64,000 nt of DNA from Segatella copri. Its GTDB lineage: Bacteria > Bacteroidota > Bacteroidia > Bacteroidales > Bacteroidaceae. Below the pieces are notes generated by a model, which worked only from the letters and a program-made list of their open reading frames with translations, was not told where the DNA came from and made no database searches. Each line of letters opens with the position of its first letter. Position 1 is the stretch's first letter. The DNA lies in contig NZ_NMPZ01000007.1 of assembly GCF_002224675.1 (NCBI RefSeq), positions 93,898 through 157,897 on the forward strand. Reading direction: 5' to 3'. Positions 51,778 to 60,607 of the stretch are shown in pieces. A program made the position numbers and the translations under genes.

Positions 51778-51924
51778 ATTTGGTGTGTACAGGGGGAATA
51801 TGCTTTTCTTTTTGGCTGTAGTCTTTTTTTTTTCGATACTAAATAGCGTATCTTGTTTTAAAAACGGCTTTAAAAAAATATTTTAGTGAAATATAGTTAA
51901 GAAACTGATGTTTGAAGATAAATA

Positions 51925-51956
51925 TTTGCGGATTACAGATAAATGTAGTATCTTTG
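51925..51956 (+). promoter_or_regulatory. -33/-7 promoter of the small membrane protein gene
   Basis: TTTG at 51925-51928, TATCTTTG at 51949-51956, spacer 20 nt. The leader of about 125 nt has no feature I can name. Confidence 0.75.
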
Positions 51957-52085
51957 TCGACGAATTGCATGAAATGCAAGACTACAATAGTAAATTGTTA
52001 TAATAAATAAGAGTATAAGAGAATAGGTGATGTCTGTAGATAGCCTATTAGACTGGTACCTAAATAAGAGGAGTAATAAAAGTTA

Positions 52086-52448
52086 ATGGAAAAAGAATTT
52101 GAAGAGTATTGGAGCGCACACAGCAAGAGAATGCTTTTGAATGCTCCTGGCAACCTGCGGCAGGAATACTTGGAGTCAACCAAATTGGATACGCCTATGG
52201 ATTGGGTGTGTTATATCCTTCCCGTGGCTGCAGGTATTCTCATTCAGCCTCATGTCAATCTGAAGAGTGAGGTGTTGTCTTGGGCCATTATTTTATTGAT
52301 AGTGGTGGTACTGTTTGTTCTTTTGCAGATGGTAAAGCCTTTTTTTCAGAAAAAGAAGTCAACCATTCAGGCAATTGATCAAATTAAACAGTATTACTAC
52401 GAAAGATATAAGAAATATGGTCTGGATAAAATGGAGCCTTGGAATTAA
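52086..52448 (+). CDS. Small two-helix membrane protein
   Basis: This unrecognised 120-residue protein has an N-terminal soluble part (MEKEFEEYWSAHSKRMLLNA), two hydrophobic helices (about 39-58 and 64-86, separated by a short polar turn), and a C-terminal charged, Tyr-rich part (QIKQYYYERYKKYGLDKMEP). It is expected in the inner membrane with both ends on the same side. The last codons and the stop form the rising arm of its terminator. Function unknown. Confidence 0.72.
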   Translation: MEKEFEEYWSAHSKRMLLNAPGNLRQEYLESTKLDTPMDWVCYILPVAAGILIQPHVNLKSEVLSWAIILLIVVVLFVLLQMVKPFFQKKKSTIQAIDQIKQYYYERYKKYGLDKMEPWN

Positions 52449-52463
52449 GGCTCCATTTTTTTA
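52431..52463 (+). terminator. Terminator overlapping the stop codon of the small membrane protein gene
   Basis: ATGGAGCCTT pairs with AAGGCTCCAT, loop GGAATT, followed by seven T. The first arm encodes MEPW; the TAA lies at the start of the second arm. Confidence 0.88.
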
Positions 52464-52478
52464 TGTGATGATGTATTT

Positions 52479-53669
52479 TTATACGATCATAAAGTCGCTC
52501 ATGATGTCATCTGATATATAGAGACCTTCATGGGTAAGTGATAGCTTCCCGTTGCTTATCTTCATGAGTCCTCTATGAATATGCTTCTCAGCTTCCTGCA
52601 TCATCTGTGAAGCTAATTGGTCACCAAACTCCTTTTCCATCTTTTCTATATCAATACCATCGCTTGTCCGTAATGCCGTGGTGATAAGGTCATTGTATCT
52701 TGTAGAAAGATCCAGGGATTCGGTTTCACTAGGCAATTCTCCCTTTTGGATGGAAGCGATGTATTCCCTGATATTGTCCACATTCCAGCTTCTGGTGGCT
52801 TCAATCTTGTTTTCTTCACCTATTTTAGTCTCTCGTCTGTAGGAGTGGGCGGCTGCACCTATTCCGATATAGGGCACTTCATGCCAATAGCTGCTGTTGT
52901 GGCGTGATCGGTAGCCTGGCTTGGCAAAGTTGCTGATTTCGTAATGCTCGTAACCGGCAGAGGTGAGTTGGGTGATGAGTAGCTCATACATCTGTCGGCT
53001 GGTTTCCTCATCGATTTCCTCAATCTTTCCCCGTTCCAGCATTCTGTAGAGAGTCGTTCCTTCTTCGTACATCAAGCTGTAGGCAGAGATGTGTTCTACC
53101 CCCAGTTTGATGGCTTCATCAATGTCTTTTTTCCAGTCTTCCAGAGTTTCGCCAGGAAATCCGAACATCAGGTCGATGCTGATGTTGTGGATGTCGATGC
53201 CACGCAACCTTTTGATGGCAGCCTTGACATCTGCAGCCTTGTGGCGGCGGTGAAGAAAGCCCAGGCGATGGTCTGAGAAAGTCTGTGCTCCCATGCTTAC
53301 CCTGTTTACGGGCAGCTGCAGGAGAGTCTTGCAGAATTCTTCTGAGACATCATCGGGGTTGCATTCCATCGTGATTTCCATTTTTGAGAATTCTTCTTCC
53401 GAATGGTTCGGAGGAAAATAAGCCTTCTTGATACCTTCGAAAAGGTGGATGAGCTGATCGTGGGTAAGCTGGCTGGGAGTTCCACCCCCCAGGTAGATGG
53501 TTCTTAAACTGTAATCGTAATCAGTTGCCGTTTTGAAGGGGCGCATCTTCATTTCCTTGCACAGAGCATCAACGTAATCATCCCGCATGCTGAGGGATGT
53601 GGTGCTGTAGAAACCGCAGTAGATGCAGCGGCTCTCACAGAATGGGATATGTATGTATAGTCCTGCCAT
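52479..53669 (-). CDS. hemW: Radical SAM heme chaperone HemW
   Basis: This 396-residue protein binds a [4Fe-4S] cluster by Cys11, Cys15 and Cys18 in HIPFCESRCIYCGFYS, with the radical-SAM YLGGGTPSQL motif. The heme-binding signature HNSSYW (HNxxYW) in SRHNSSYWHEVPY identifies it as HemW, rather than the coproporphyrinogen dehydrogenase HemN. It is likely to insert heme into cytochromes. It is transcribed opposite to the small membrane protein gene and divergent from the EF-G paralog. Confidence 0.92.
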   Translation of the reverse strand: MAGLYIHIPFCESRCIYCGFYSTTSLSMRDDYVDALCKEMKMRPFKTATDYDYSLRTIYLGGGTPSQLTHDQLIHLFEGIKKAYFPPNHSEEEFSKMEITMECNPDDVSEEFCKTLLQLPVNRVSMGAQTFSDHRLGFLHRRHKAADVKAAIKRLRGIDIHNISIDLMFGFPGETLEDWKKDIDEAIKLGVEHISAYSLMYEEGTTLYRMLERGKIEEIDEETSRQMYELLITQLTSAGYEHYEISNFAKPGYRSRHNSSYWHEVPYIGIGAAAHSYRRETKIGEENKIEATRSWNVDNIREYIASIQKGELPSETESLDLSTRYNDLITTALRTSDGIDIEKMEKEFGDQLASQMMQEAEKHIHRGLMKISNGKLSLTHEGLYISDDIMSDFMIV

Positions 53670-53725
53670 GTTTTTTTTAAGTCTGAATTCCTAATCGGCA
53701 TTTCTGGCTTTAGTCTTATCTTTTT

Positions 53726-53743
53726 CTATATATAATAAGGTAT
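53726..53743 (+). repeat. TATATATAATAAGG motif between hemW and the EF-G paralog
   Basis: CTATATATAATAAGGTAT, 57 nt from the hemW ATG on the other strand and 190 nt before the EF-G paralog. Confidence 0.5.
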
Positions 53744-53934
53744 AAGCCTAGAAGTATGTCTTAACAAGATGCAAAATTACTAATATAATTTAATTTAGAG
53801 CAAGTTTTTTGTGAAAAAATTTGCAGGATTGCCGAAAAATGTGTAATTTAGTAGCACGAAACAGAAAAATCGTATGATTGGACTGTCGAATAACTAGCAA
53901 TTTTAAGTATAACCCTTAAAAATCTATAAGCGTC

Positions 53935-56097
53935 ATGAGAGTATATCAGACTAATGAGATTAAAAACATTGCATTGCTGGGCAGTGCGGGTAGCGGCAAG
54001 ACTACACTTGCCGAGAGTATGTTATTTGAAGCAGGCGTTATCAAGCGTAGAGGCTCTGTAGAAGCGAAGAATACGGTGAGCGACTACTTCCCAGTAGAGT
54101 TGGAGTATGGCTACTCAGTGTTCCCTACCGTTTTTCATGTGGAGTGGAACAATAAGAAGCTTAACATTATAGATTGCCCTGGTAGCGATGATTTCGTAGG
54201 TGGTGCCATTACATCACTCAATGTTACCGATCAGGCAGTTATCCTTATCAATGGTCAGTATGGTCCAGAGGTAGGCACCCAGAACAACTTCCGTTATACC
54301 GAGAAGTTGAACAAGCCTGTTATTTTCCTCGTTAACCAGCTTGACTCAGACAAGTGCGATTTTGACAACCTCATTGCCACCATGAAGGACATTTATGGTT
54401 CTAAGTGTGTGCAGATACAATATCCTATCGAGACAGGTCCTGGCTTCAATGCTCTCATTGACGTGTTATTGATGAAAAAATATTCCTGGAAACCAGAAGG
54501 CGGTGCTCCTATCATCGAGGATATTCCTGAGGAGGAAATGGACAAGGCGATGGAACTTCATACTGCACTCGTTGAGGCTGCTGCCGAAAACGACGAAGGC
54601 TTGATGGAGAAATTCTTCGAGAGTGAAAGCTTGACAGAGGATGAACTCCGTGAGGGCATCCGCAAGGGATTGGTAACCCGCAGCATCTTCCCTGTATTCT
54701 GCGTTTGCGCAGGCAAGTCTATGGGCGTTCACCGCCTGATGGAGTTCTTGGGCAACGTTGTTCCTTTTGTAAGCGAAATGCCTAAGGTGCATAATACCCG
54801 TGGTGAGGAAATTACTCCTGATACCAATGGTCCTGAGAGTGTTTACTTCTTCAAGACAGGCTTGGAACCACATATCGGTGAGGTAAGTTACTTCAAGGTG
54901 ATGAGTGGTTCTATCAAGAGTGGTGATGACCTGACCAATTCTGACCGTGGTTCCAAGGAGCGTATCGGACAGATTTATGCCTGTGCGGGTGCCAACCGTG
55001 TGCCTGTAGATCAGTTGAATGCCGGTGATATCGGTTGTACCGTGAAGATGAAGGACGTGAAGACGGGCAATACCTTGAATGGAAAGGGTGCTGAGTGGCG
55101 CTTCGATTTCATCAAGTATCCTAATCCTAAGTACTCTCGTGCCATCAAGGCTGTCAATGCTCAGGATACAGAGAAGCTGATGGCTGCTCTTCTCAAGATG
55201 CGTCAGGAAGACCCAACATGGGTTGTGGATCAGAGCAAGGAGTTGCGCCAGGTGATCGTACGCGGTCAGGGTGAGTTCCACCTCCGTACATTGAAGTGGC
55301 GTCTGGAGAACAACGAAAAGCTCAATGTAGTCTTCGAGGAGCCTCGCATCCCATATCGTGAGACCATTACCAAGAAGGCTCGTGCCGACTATCGGCATAA
55401 GAAGCAGAGTGGTGGTGCTGGTCAGTTTGGTGAGGTTCACCTCATCGTTGAGCCATACGCAGAGGGTATGCCAGATCCGACATCATTCACCTTCAACGGT
55501 CAGGAGTTCAAGATGAACATCAAGAGCCGTGAAGAAGTTTCCCTGGAGTGGGGTGGCAAGTTGGTATTCCTCAACTCTGTGGTTGGTGGAGCTATCGATG
55601 CCCGTTTCATGCCGGCTATCCTGAAGGGTATCATGGATTGTATGGAGCATGGACCTCTTACAGGTTCTTACGCCCGTGATGTCCGAGTTATCGTATATGA
55701 TGGCAAGATGCACCCGGTAGATAGCAATGAGTTGTCATTTATGCTGGCTGCCCGCCGTGCTTTCAGCGATGCCTTCAAGCAGGCAGGTCCAAAGATCCTG
55801 GAGCCTATCTACGACCTGGAGGTTTACGTGCCAGCCGACTATATGGGTGATGTGATGAGTGATCTTCAGGGACGCCGTGCCCTTATCATGGGTATGGATT
55901 CTGAGGCAGGTTACCAGAAGTTGAGTGCCAAGATTCCACTCAAGGAGCTTGCCAACTATTCTATCTCCCTCAGCTCGCTTACCGGTGGTCGTGCTTCGTT
56001 CACCACCAAGTTTGCCAGCTACGAGTTGGTTCCTACCGATATCCAGAGCAAGCTGATTGCCGATCATGAGGCTGAACTGGCTAAGGAGACTGAATAG
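53935..56097 (+). CDS. Elongation factor G paralog with altered GTPase motifs (EF-G2-like)
   Basis: This 720-residue protein has all EF-G domains (G, II, III, IV with MLAARRAFSDAFKQAGPKIL, V). In the G domain the P-loop is GSAGSGKT (16-23), but the switch I signature RGITI is replaced by YGYSVFPTVF, the switch II motif DTPGHVDF reads DCPGSDDF (80-87) so the catalytic His is Ser84, and NKxD reads NQLD. These losses match the Bacteroides EF-G2 type, which has been reported to support translation without GTP hydrolysis during carbon limitation in the gut. The standard EF-G should be coded elsewhere. The 265-bp upstream region has no canonical promoter, consistent with activator-dependent expression (inference). 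Confidence 0.88.
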   Translation: MRVYQTNEIKNIALLGSAGSGKTTLAESMLFEAGVIKRRGSVEAKNTVSDYFPVELEYGYSVFPTVFHVEWNNKKLNIIDCPGSDDFVGGAITSLNVTDQAVILINGQYGPEVGTQNNFRYTEKLNKPVIFLVNQLDSDKCDFDNLIATMKDIYGSKCVQIQYPIETGPGFNALIDVLLMKKYSWKPEGGAPIIEDIPEEEMDKAMELHTALVEAAAENDEGLMEKFFESESLTEDELREGIRKGLVTRSIFPVFCVCAGKSMGVHRLMEFLGNVVPFVSEMPKVHNTRGEEITPDTNGPESVYFFKTGLEPHIGEVSYFKVMSGSIKSGDDLTNSDRGSKERIGQIYACAGANRVPVDQLNAGDIGCTVKMKDVKTGNTLNGKGAEWRFDFIKYPNPKYSRAIKAVNAQDTEKLMAALLKMRQEDPTWVVDQSKELRQVIVRGQGEFHLRTLKWRLENNEKLNVVFEEPRIPYRETITKKARADYRHKKQSGGAGQFGEVHLIVEPYAEGMPDPTSFTFNGQEFKMNIKSREEVSLEWGGKLVFLNSVVGGAIDARFMPAILKGIMDCMEHGPLTGSYARDVRVIVYDGKMHPVDSNELSFMLAARRAFSDAFKQAGPKILEPIYDLEVYVPADYMGDVMSDLQGRRALIMGMDSEAGYQKLSAKIPLKELANYSISLSSLTGGRASFTTKFASYELVPTDIQSKLIADHEAELAKETE

Positions 56098-56331
56098 AGT
56101 AGAAAAGATATTTCATCTTTATGATAAAAATGTTGTTTGAAATATAACTTCGAATTATCTCTCTTATATAAATTAAAATTTTATGTTGATATGACCAATG
56201 GGGAGCCTGCATGTGATATGTCGGCTCTCTTTTATTTTTATATATGCAATTATAACCGTTTGTTTTTGTTAATTTGAGCAAATTGAAGTGAAATAATTAA
56301 CTGTTTTGTGTTAACCAATTAAGAAATTTCC
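56098..56331. other. Intergenic region between the EF-G paralog and rprX
   Basis: A weak hairpin near GGGGAGCC...GGCTCTC (56199-56229, followed by TTTTATTTTTA) may terminate the EF-G paralog transcript. Nothing else is recognised. Confidence 0.4.
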
Positions 56332-56339
56332 TATCTTTG
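56332..56339 (+). promoter_or_regulatory. -7 element directly before the rprX ATG
   Basis: TATCTTTG ends 5 nt before the ATG at 56345, so transcription may begin at or near the start codon. Confidence 0.6.
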
Positions 56340-56344
56340 CCCCT

Positions 56345-57904
56345 ATGAAAAAGAAAACGATTTGGACCATAGCCGTTATTATGGGCTTTTCGTTCCTTGC
56401 GCTGCTATTCCTGCAGCTCAGTTACATCCAGGAAATGGTGAACATGAAGAAGGAACAGTTTGACGAGTCGGTCAACAGAGCCCTATATCAAGCTTCAAGA
56501 AACTTGGAGCTGAATGAAACTTTGCGCTATCTTGAAAAGGATGTCAATGAGACTGAACGCAAGGCTAGTAAGAAGGATTCTGTGGGAACCCGCAGCGGTC
56601 AGCTGGATGGAACCATCCAGCACTCTCATCAGTATTCTGTGGTAGGTAAGGATGGTACGGTCTATTCTTCCTTCGAGTTGAAGACCATTGCAACCAATCC
56701 TGCCAACAAGCCGAAGGCGATGATTCTGCGCAGCGACAAGAATTCGCTTAATGAGACTCAGAAGTCCTTGCAGGAGATTGTGAAGAATCGCTATGTGTAT
56801 CAGAAAGCGTTGCTCGACGAAGTGGTTTATTCCATTCTCTACTCGGCATCCGATAAACCATTGAAGGAACGAATCAACTTCAAGCAGTTGGATCAGGATC
56901 TCAAGGCAGAGATGATGAACAATGGAATCAATATCCCTTATCACTTTACGGTAACAACCCAGGATGGCAGGGAGGTGTACCGTTGCCCGGATTATACCGA
57001 CGAGGGTGAGGAATACAGCTATTCTCAGGTACTCTTCCGCAACGACCCGCAGTCGAAGATGGGAGTCGTAAAGGTTCACTTCCCAGATATGAACAGCTAC
57101 ATCTTCTCCAGTGTGCGCTTCATGATTCCTAGTGTCATCTTTACGCTGGTATTGCTCATTACCTTTATCTTCACCATCGTGGTCATCTTCCGGCAGAAGC
57201 GATATACGGAGATCAAGAATGACTTCATCAACAATATGACCCATGAGTTGAAGACGCCTATTGCCAGCATCAGTCTGGCGGCACAGATGCTCAACGACCC
57301 ATCGGTTTCCAAGAGCGAGCAGATGCAGAAGCATCTGGGTGGTGTGATAGATGATGAATCGAAGCGACTCCGCTTCCTGGTAGAAAAGGTATTGCAGATG
57401 AGTATGTTTGACCGCAAGAAGGCGGTGTTCAAGAAGAAGGAACTCGATCTGAATGAAATCGTTGAGAATGCGGCTCACTCTTTCGCCCTCCGCGTAGAGC
57501 ATACGGGAGGAAAGATTTACGTGGATATCGAGGCGATAGACTCTACGCTCTATGTGGATGAGGTGCATTTCCAGAATGTGATTTTCAATCTGATGGACAA
57601 TGCCGTGAAGTACCGTAAACCCGAAGAGCCTCTGTTTGTCACGATGAAGACATGGAATGATGAGCATCATCTCTATCTCTCTATCAATGATACGGGTTTG
57701 GGTATGAAGAAGGAGAACCTGAAGAAGATCTTCGACAAGTTCTACCGTGTACATACGGGCAATGTGCATGATGTGAAGGGCTTCGGCCTCGGTCTCGCCT
57801 ATGTGAGGAAAATCGTGGAATTGCATGGTGGAGAAATCAAGGTTGACAGCGAATTGGGCAAGGGTACTACCTTTACCATCAAGCTGCCGGTGATACATGA
57901 TTAA
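56345..57904 (+). CDS. rprX: Sensor histidine kinase (RprX-like)
   Basis: This 519-residue inner-membrane kinase has a transmembrane helix at about 8-26, a periplasmic part to about 258, a second helix at about 259-283, then HisKA with His300 in NNMTHELKTPIASI and an ATPase domain with N box FNLMDNAVKY, G1 NDTGLGMKKEN and G2 GFGLGLAYV. No HAMP domain is evident. It lies directly upstream of the response regulator, which is very close to RprY of Bacteroides. RprXY was named for effects on tetracycline-resistance regulation; its natural signal is not clear. Confidence 0.88.
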   Translation: MKKKTIWTIAVIMGFSFLALLFLQLSYIQEMVNMKKEQFDESVNRALYQASRNLELNETLRYLEKDVNETERKASKKDSVGTRSGQLDGTIQHSHQYSVVGKDGTVYSSFELKTIATNPANKPKAMILRSDKNSLNETQKSLQEIVKNRYVYQKALLDEVVYSILYSASDKPLKERINFKQLDQDLKAEMMNNGINIPYHFTVTTQDGREVYRCPDYTDEGEEYSYSQVLFRNDPQSKMGVVKVHFPDMNSYIFSSVRFMIPSVIFTLVLLITFIFTIVVIFRQKRYTEIKNDFINNMTHELKTPIASISLAAQMLNDPSVSKSEQMQKHLGGVIDDESKRLRFLVEKVLQMSMFDRKKAVFKKKELDLNEIVENAAHSFALRVEHTGGKIYVDIEAIDSTLYVDEVHFQNVIFNLMDNAVKYRKPEEPLFVTMKTWNDEHHLYLSINDTGLGMKKENLKKIFDKFYRVHTGNVHDVKGFGLGLAYVRKIVELHGGEIKVDSELGKGTTFTIKLPVIHD

Positions 57905-57949
57905 AAGACAATGATAAATAGAATATTAACAAGTAAAAATAATAAGAAT

Positions 57950-58648
57950 ATGGAAGAGACAGTAAAAATCCTGCTTTGCGAGGATGATGAGAATTTGGGT
58001 ATGTTGCTTCGTGAGTATCTGCAGACCAAGGGCTTTGCTACAACATTGTGCCCTGACGGTGAGGCAGGCTTCAAGGAGTTCACCAAGAACAAGTATGATA
58101 TTGCCGTACTCGATGTGATGATGCCTAAGAAGGATGGCTTTACCCTGGCTCAGGAGATTCGCCAGCAGACGGCAGATCTGCCAATCGTATTCCTTACTGC
58201 CAAGACTTTGAAGGAGGATATTCTGGAAGGCTTCAAGATAGGTGCTGACGATTATATCACCAAGCCTTTCTCTATGGAGGAGCTGGTGTTCCGTGTAGAG
58301 GCTATCCTTCGCCGTGTACGTGGCAAGAAGACTAAGGAATCTACCATGTACCACATCGGTAAGTTTACCTTCGATACGCAGAAGCAGCTGCTTACCATCG
58401 GTGATGAGCAGACCAAGCTGACAACCAAGGAGAATGAGCTTCTTGCTCTTCTCTGTGCTCATGCCAACGAGATTCTTCAGCGTGATTTCGCATTGAAGAC
58501 CATCTGGATTGATGACAACTACTTCAATGCGCGCTCTATGGATGTGTATATCACCAAACTCCGCAAGCATCTGAAGGAAGATCCGCAGATTGAGATTATC
58601 AATATCCATGGTAAGGGCTACAAGCTCATCGTTCCGGATATGGATTAG
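57950..58648 (+). CDS. rprY: Response regulator, OmpR family (RprY-like)
   Basis: ATG 57950 (MEETVKILLCEDDENLGMLL) gives 232 residues; ATG 57911 would add 13 basic residues and is less likely. The receiver domain has the acidic pair CEDDE, the phospho-Asp in YDIAVLDVMMPKKDG and the Lys in TKPFSMEE. The C-terminal winged-helix domain is complete (TTKENELLALLCAHANEILQ, ARSMDVYITKLRKHLK). The sequence is highly conserved with RprY of Bacteroides, suggesting an important regulon. A terminator follows. Confidence 0.92.
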   Translation: MEETVKILLCEDDENLGMLLREYLQTKGFATTLCPDGEAGFKEFTKNKYDIAVLDVMMPKKDGFTLAQEIRQQTADLPIVFLTAKTLKEDILEGFKIGADDYITKPFSMEELVFRVEAILRRVRGKKTKESTMYHIGKFTFDTQKQLLTIGDEQTKLTTKENELLALLCAHANEILQRDFALKTIWIDDNYFNARSMDVYITKLRKHLKEDPQIEIINIHGKGYKLIVPDMD

Positions 58649-58713
58649 GAATATGGATTGACAGAAAAGCTGTAAACTGTATAAAGCAGTAGAAAGCTAT
58701 CTATGGAAAAAGA

Positions 58714-58752
58714 GAAAAGGGATAAGTTTGCAGAAAACCTATCCCTTTTTTT
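58714..58752 (+). terminator. Terminator after rprXY
   Basis: AAAAGGGATA pairs with TATCCCTTTT and is followed by TTTT. Confidence 0.88.
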
Positions 58753-58803
58753 CTTTCATTTCTGAATCGCCTTATCTGGACCATCATGTACAGGTTCCGT
58801 TTC

Positions 58804-58992
58804 TTATCCCTTCTTCAGCGAATAGACAAATCCGGCAATGCCAGCCAGGATGAAGAACAGACCTGCAAACAGCATGATGTTGTTCTTGATGGCGAAGGCG
58901 AAGCTGGCCGCAAGCAGCAGAACGCCCAAAACGATGAAGGTCATACCCATGGAAGGGAGGGTATGAAGCGATTTTTTGAGTCTTTTATCCAT
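58804..58992 (-). CDS. Small two-helix membrane protein
   Basis: ATG 58992 (MDKRLKKSLHTLPSMGMTFI) gives 62 residues: a basic N-terminus, then two hydrophobic helices (FIVLGVLLLAASFAFAI and LFAGLFFILAGIAGFVYSL) with a short turn between. The C-terminus is LKKG. Inner-membrane location with both ends in the cytoplasm is likely. It has its own -7 element and lies divergent from the rpsF operon. Unknown function. Confidence 0.7.
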   Translation of the reverse strand: MDKRLKKSLHTLPSMGMTFIVLGVLLLAASFAFAIKNNIMLFAGLFFILAGIAGFVYSLKKG

Positions 58993-59021
58993 ATTTTCGT
59001 ACAATTAACAATTATTTTCTG

Positions 59022-59070
59022 CAAAAGTACAAAAAATATTTGGTTAATTCAAGAAAAAGTTGTAATTTTG
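59022..59070. promoter_or_regulatory. Back-to-back -7 elements of the small membrane gene and rpsF
   Basis: Minus strand TACTTTTG at 59022-59029; plus strand TAATTTTG at 59063-59070. Confidence 0.6.
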
Positions 59071-59091
59071 CACCGCAATTCGTGAAATGGG

Positions 59092-59107
59092 GTGTGTTTA
59101 CGCACAC
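59092..59107 (+). promoter_or_regulatory. Small hairpin in the rpsF leader
   Basis: GTGTGT/GCACAC around loop TTAC, between the promoter and rpsF. It could belong to the S6:S18 autoregulatory leader known from other bacteria, but I cannot match the full motif. Confidence 0.3.
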
Positions 59108-59166
59108 ATTTCTATGTTTCGCAAGAGAATTTTAATATTAATTTTTTAATTATTTACAAAAGTAGT

Positions 59167-59511
59167 ATGAATCAATACGAAACCGTTTTCATTTTGACTC
59201 CCGTTTTGTCTGATGAACAGATGAAGGAAACGGTCGCTAAGTTCGAGAAGGTACTCACCGATAATGGTGCTGAGATTCTGAACAAAGAGGCTTGGGGTTT
59301 GAAGAAGTTGGCTTACAACATCGAGAAGAAGACATCAGGCTTCTACAGCTTGGTTGAGTTCAAGGCTGAGCCAACTGTTATCGCTAAGCTCGAGACAGCT
59401 TATCGCCGCGACGAGAAAGTAATTCGTTACATGACTGTTAAACTTGACAAGTATGCTGCCGCTTACGCAGAGAAGCGTCGTGCAAAGCTTGGTAAAAAAG
59501 AGGAGGCTTAA
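59167..59511 (+). CDS. rpsF: 30S ribosomal protein S6
   Basis: ATG 59167 ([20 protein letters not shown]) gives 114 residues; the longer open frame covers the leader. The fold elements are all visible: [20 protein letters not shown] and [21 protein letters not shown]6 binds S18 in the platform of the small subunit. rpsR follows after 2 nt and rplI after a further 19 nt, the widespread rpsF-rpsR-rplI order. Confidence 0.96.
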   Translation: MNQYETVFILTPVLSDEQMKETVAKFEKVLTDNGAEILNKEAWGLKKLAYNIEKKTSGFYSLVEFKAEPTVIAKLETAYRRDEKVIRYMTVKLDKYAAAYAEKRRAKLGKKEEA

Positions 59512-59513
59512 TC

Positions 59514-59783
59514 ATGGCAGATCAGAAATCAGAAATCCGTTATTTGACCGCTCCTTCTATCGACACAAAGAAGAAGAAGTATTGCCGTTTCAAGAAGAGC
59601 GGTATTAAGTACATCGACTATAAGGACCCAGAGTTCTTGAAGAAGTTCTTGAACGAGCAGGGTAAGATCCTTCCACGTCGTATCACAGGTACATCTTTGA
59701 AGTATCAGCGCCGCGTGGCACAGGCTGTTAAGCGTGCTCGCCAGATCGCTTTGCTTCCTTACGTAACCGATTTGATGAAGTAA
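59514..59783 (+). CDS. rpsR: 30S ribosomal protein S18
   Basis: This 89-residue protein shows the S18 core [20 protein letters not shown] and [20 protein letters not shown]. One Cys (KYCRFKKSG) is kept. Gene order and spacing fix the assignment. Confidence 0.97.
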   Translation: MADQKSEIRYLTAPSIDTKKKKYCRFKKSGIKYIDYKDPEFLKKFLNEQGKILPRRITGTSLKYQRRVAQAVKRARQIALLPYVTDLMK

Positions 59784-59802
59784 TTTAAGGAGGAGAAGAA
59801 GA

Positions 59803-60321
59803 ATGGAAATTATTTTGAAGCAAGATATTATCGGTCTTGGATACAAGAACGATATCGTAAATGTAAAGAGTGGTTATGGTCGTAACTTCCTTATCCCTAC
59901 AGGTAAGGCTGTTATCGCTTCTCCATCTGCTAAGAAGCAGTTGGCTGAGGATTTGAAGCAGCAGGCTCACAAGCTTGAGGCTATCAAGGCTGAGGCTGTT
60001 AAGAAGGGCGAGGCTCTCAATGGCATCGTTCTTACTATCGCTGCTAAGGTTAGTGCTACTGGTCAGCTCTACGGTTCAGTTAATGCTGCAACTGTTGCTG
60101 AGGAGCTCGCTAAGAAGGGCATCGAGGTTGATCGCAAGATCATCACTATGAAGGATGCTAAGAAGGTAGGCGAGTACGAGGCTACTGTACACTATCACAA
60201 GGAGGTTGAGGTTAAGGTTCCAGTTAACGTTGTTGCTGAGAACGCTCCTGTTGCAGCTCCTGCTGCTGAGGAGGTTGCAGCTGAGGCTGTAGCTGAGGAA
60301 GAGGCTCCAGCAGCTGAGTAA
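59803..60321 (+). CDS. rplI: 50S ribosomal protein L9
   Basis: This 172-residue protein has the L9 N-domain (MEIILKQDIIGLGYKNDIVN, GYGRNFLIPTGKAVIAS), the connecting helix, and the C-domain. After about residue 147 there is an Ala/Glu/Val-rich tail (APAAEEVAAEAVAEEEAPAA) beyond the standard length, a low-complexity extension seen in some Bacteroidetes L9 proteins. A terminator follows at 60392-60426. Confidence 0.96.
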   Translation: MEIILKQDIIGLGYKNDIVNVKSGYGRNFLIPTGKAVIASPSAKKQLAEDLKQQAHKLEAIKAEAVKKGEALNGIVLTIAAKVSATGQLYGSVNAATVAEELAKKGIEVDRKIITMKDAKKVGEYEATVHYHKEVEVKVPVNVVAENAPVAAPAAEEVAAEAVAEEEAPAAE

Positions 60322-60391
60322 TCCTCAAAAAAATAATCTCAAATCGACACAAGTACGAAAATTTTCGCACTGTAAAGCAAATTAATATAAA

Positions 60392-60426
60392 GATCCCTTT
60401 TGCCGAAAGGCATTAGGGATTTTTTG
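60392..60426 (+). terminator. Terminator after rplI
   Basis: GATCCCT-TGCC pairs with GGCA-AGGGATT, followed by TTTT. Confidence 0.85.
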
Positions 60427-60531
60427 TTTCTGTATTCCGATATCAGGGTAAAATCGTATAATAGAGTGGTAATTTAGTACATATATAACTTTATTTTAGC
60501 TTATTCTCTCCCGATTCTCAGAAAAATATTG

Positions 60532-60539
60532 TATCTTTG
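60532..60539 (+). promoter_or_regulatory. -7 element of fabD
   Basis: TATCTTTG, leader about 62 nt. Confidence 0.6.
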
Positions 60540-60607
60540 CAGCCGAATTCATGGAATTCGCTTCTAAAGAAGAAATAATTAATAATAAATTTTTAAAATA
60601 GATAAAA

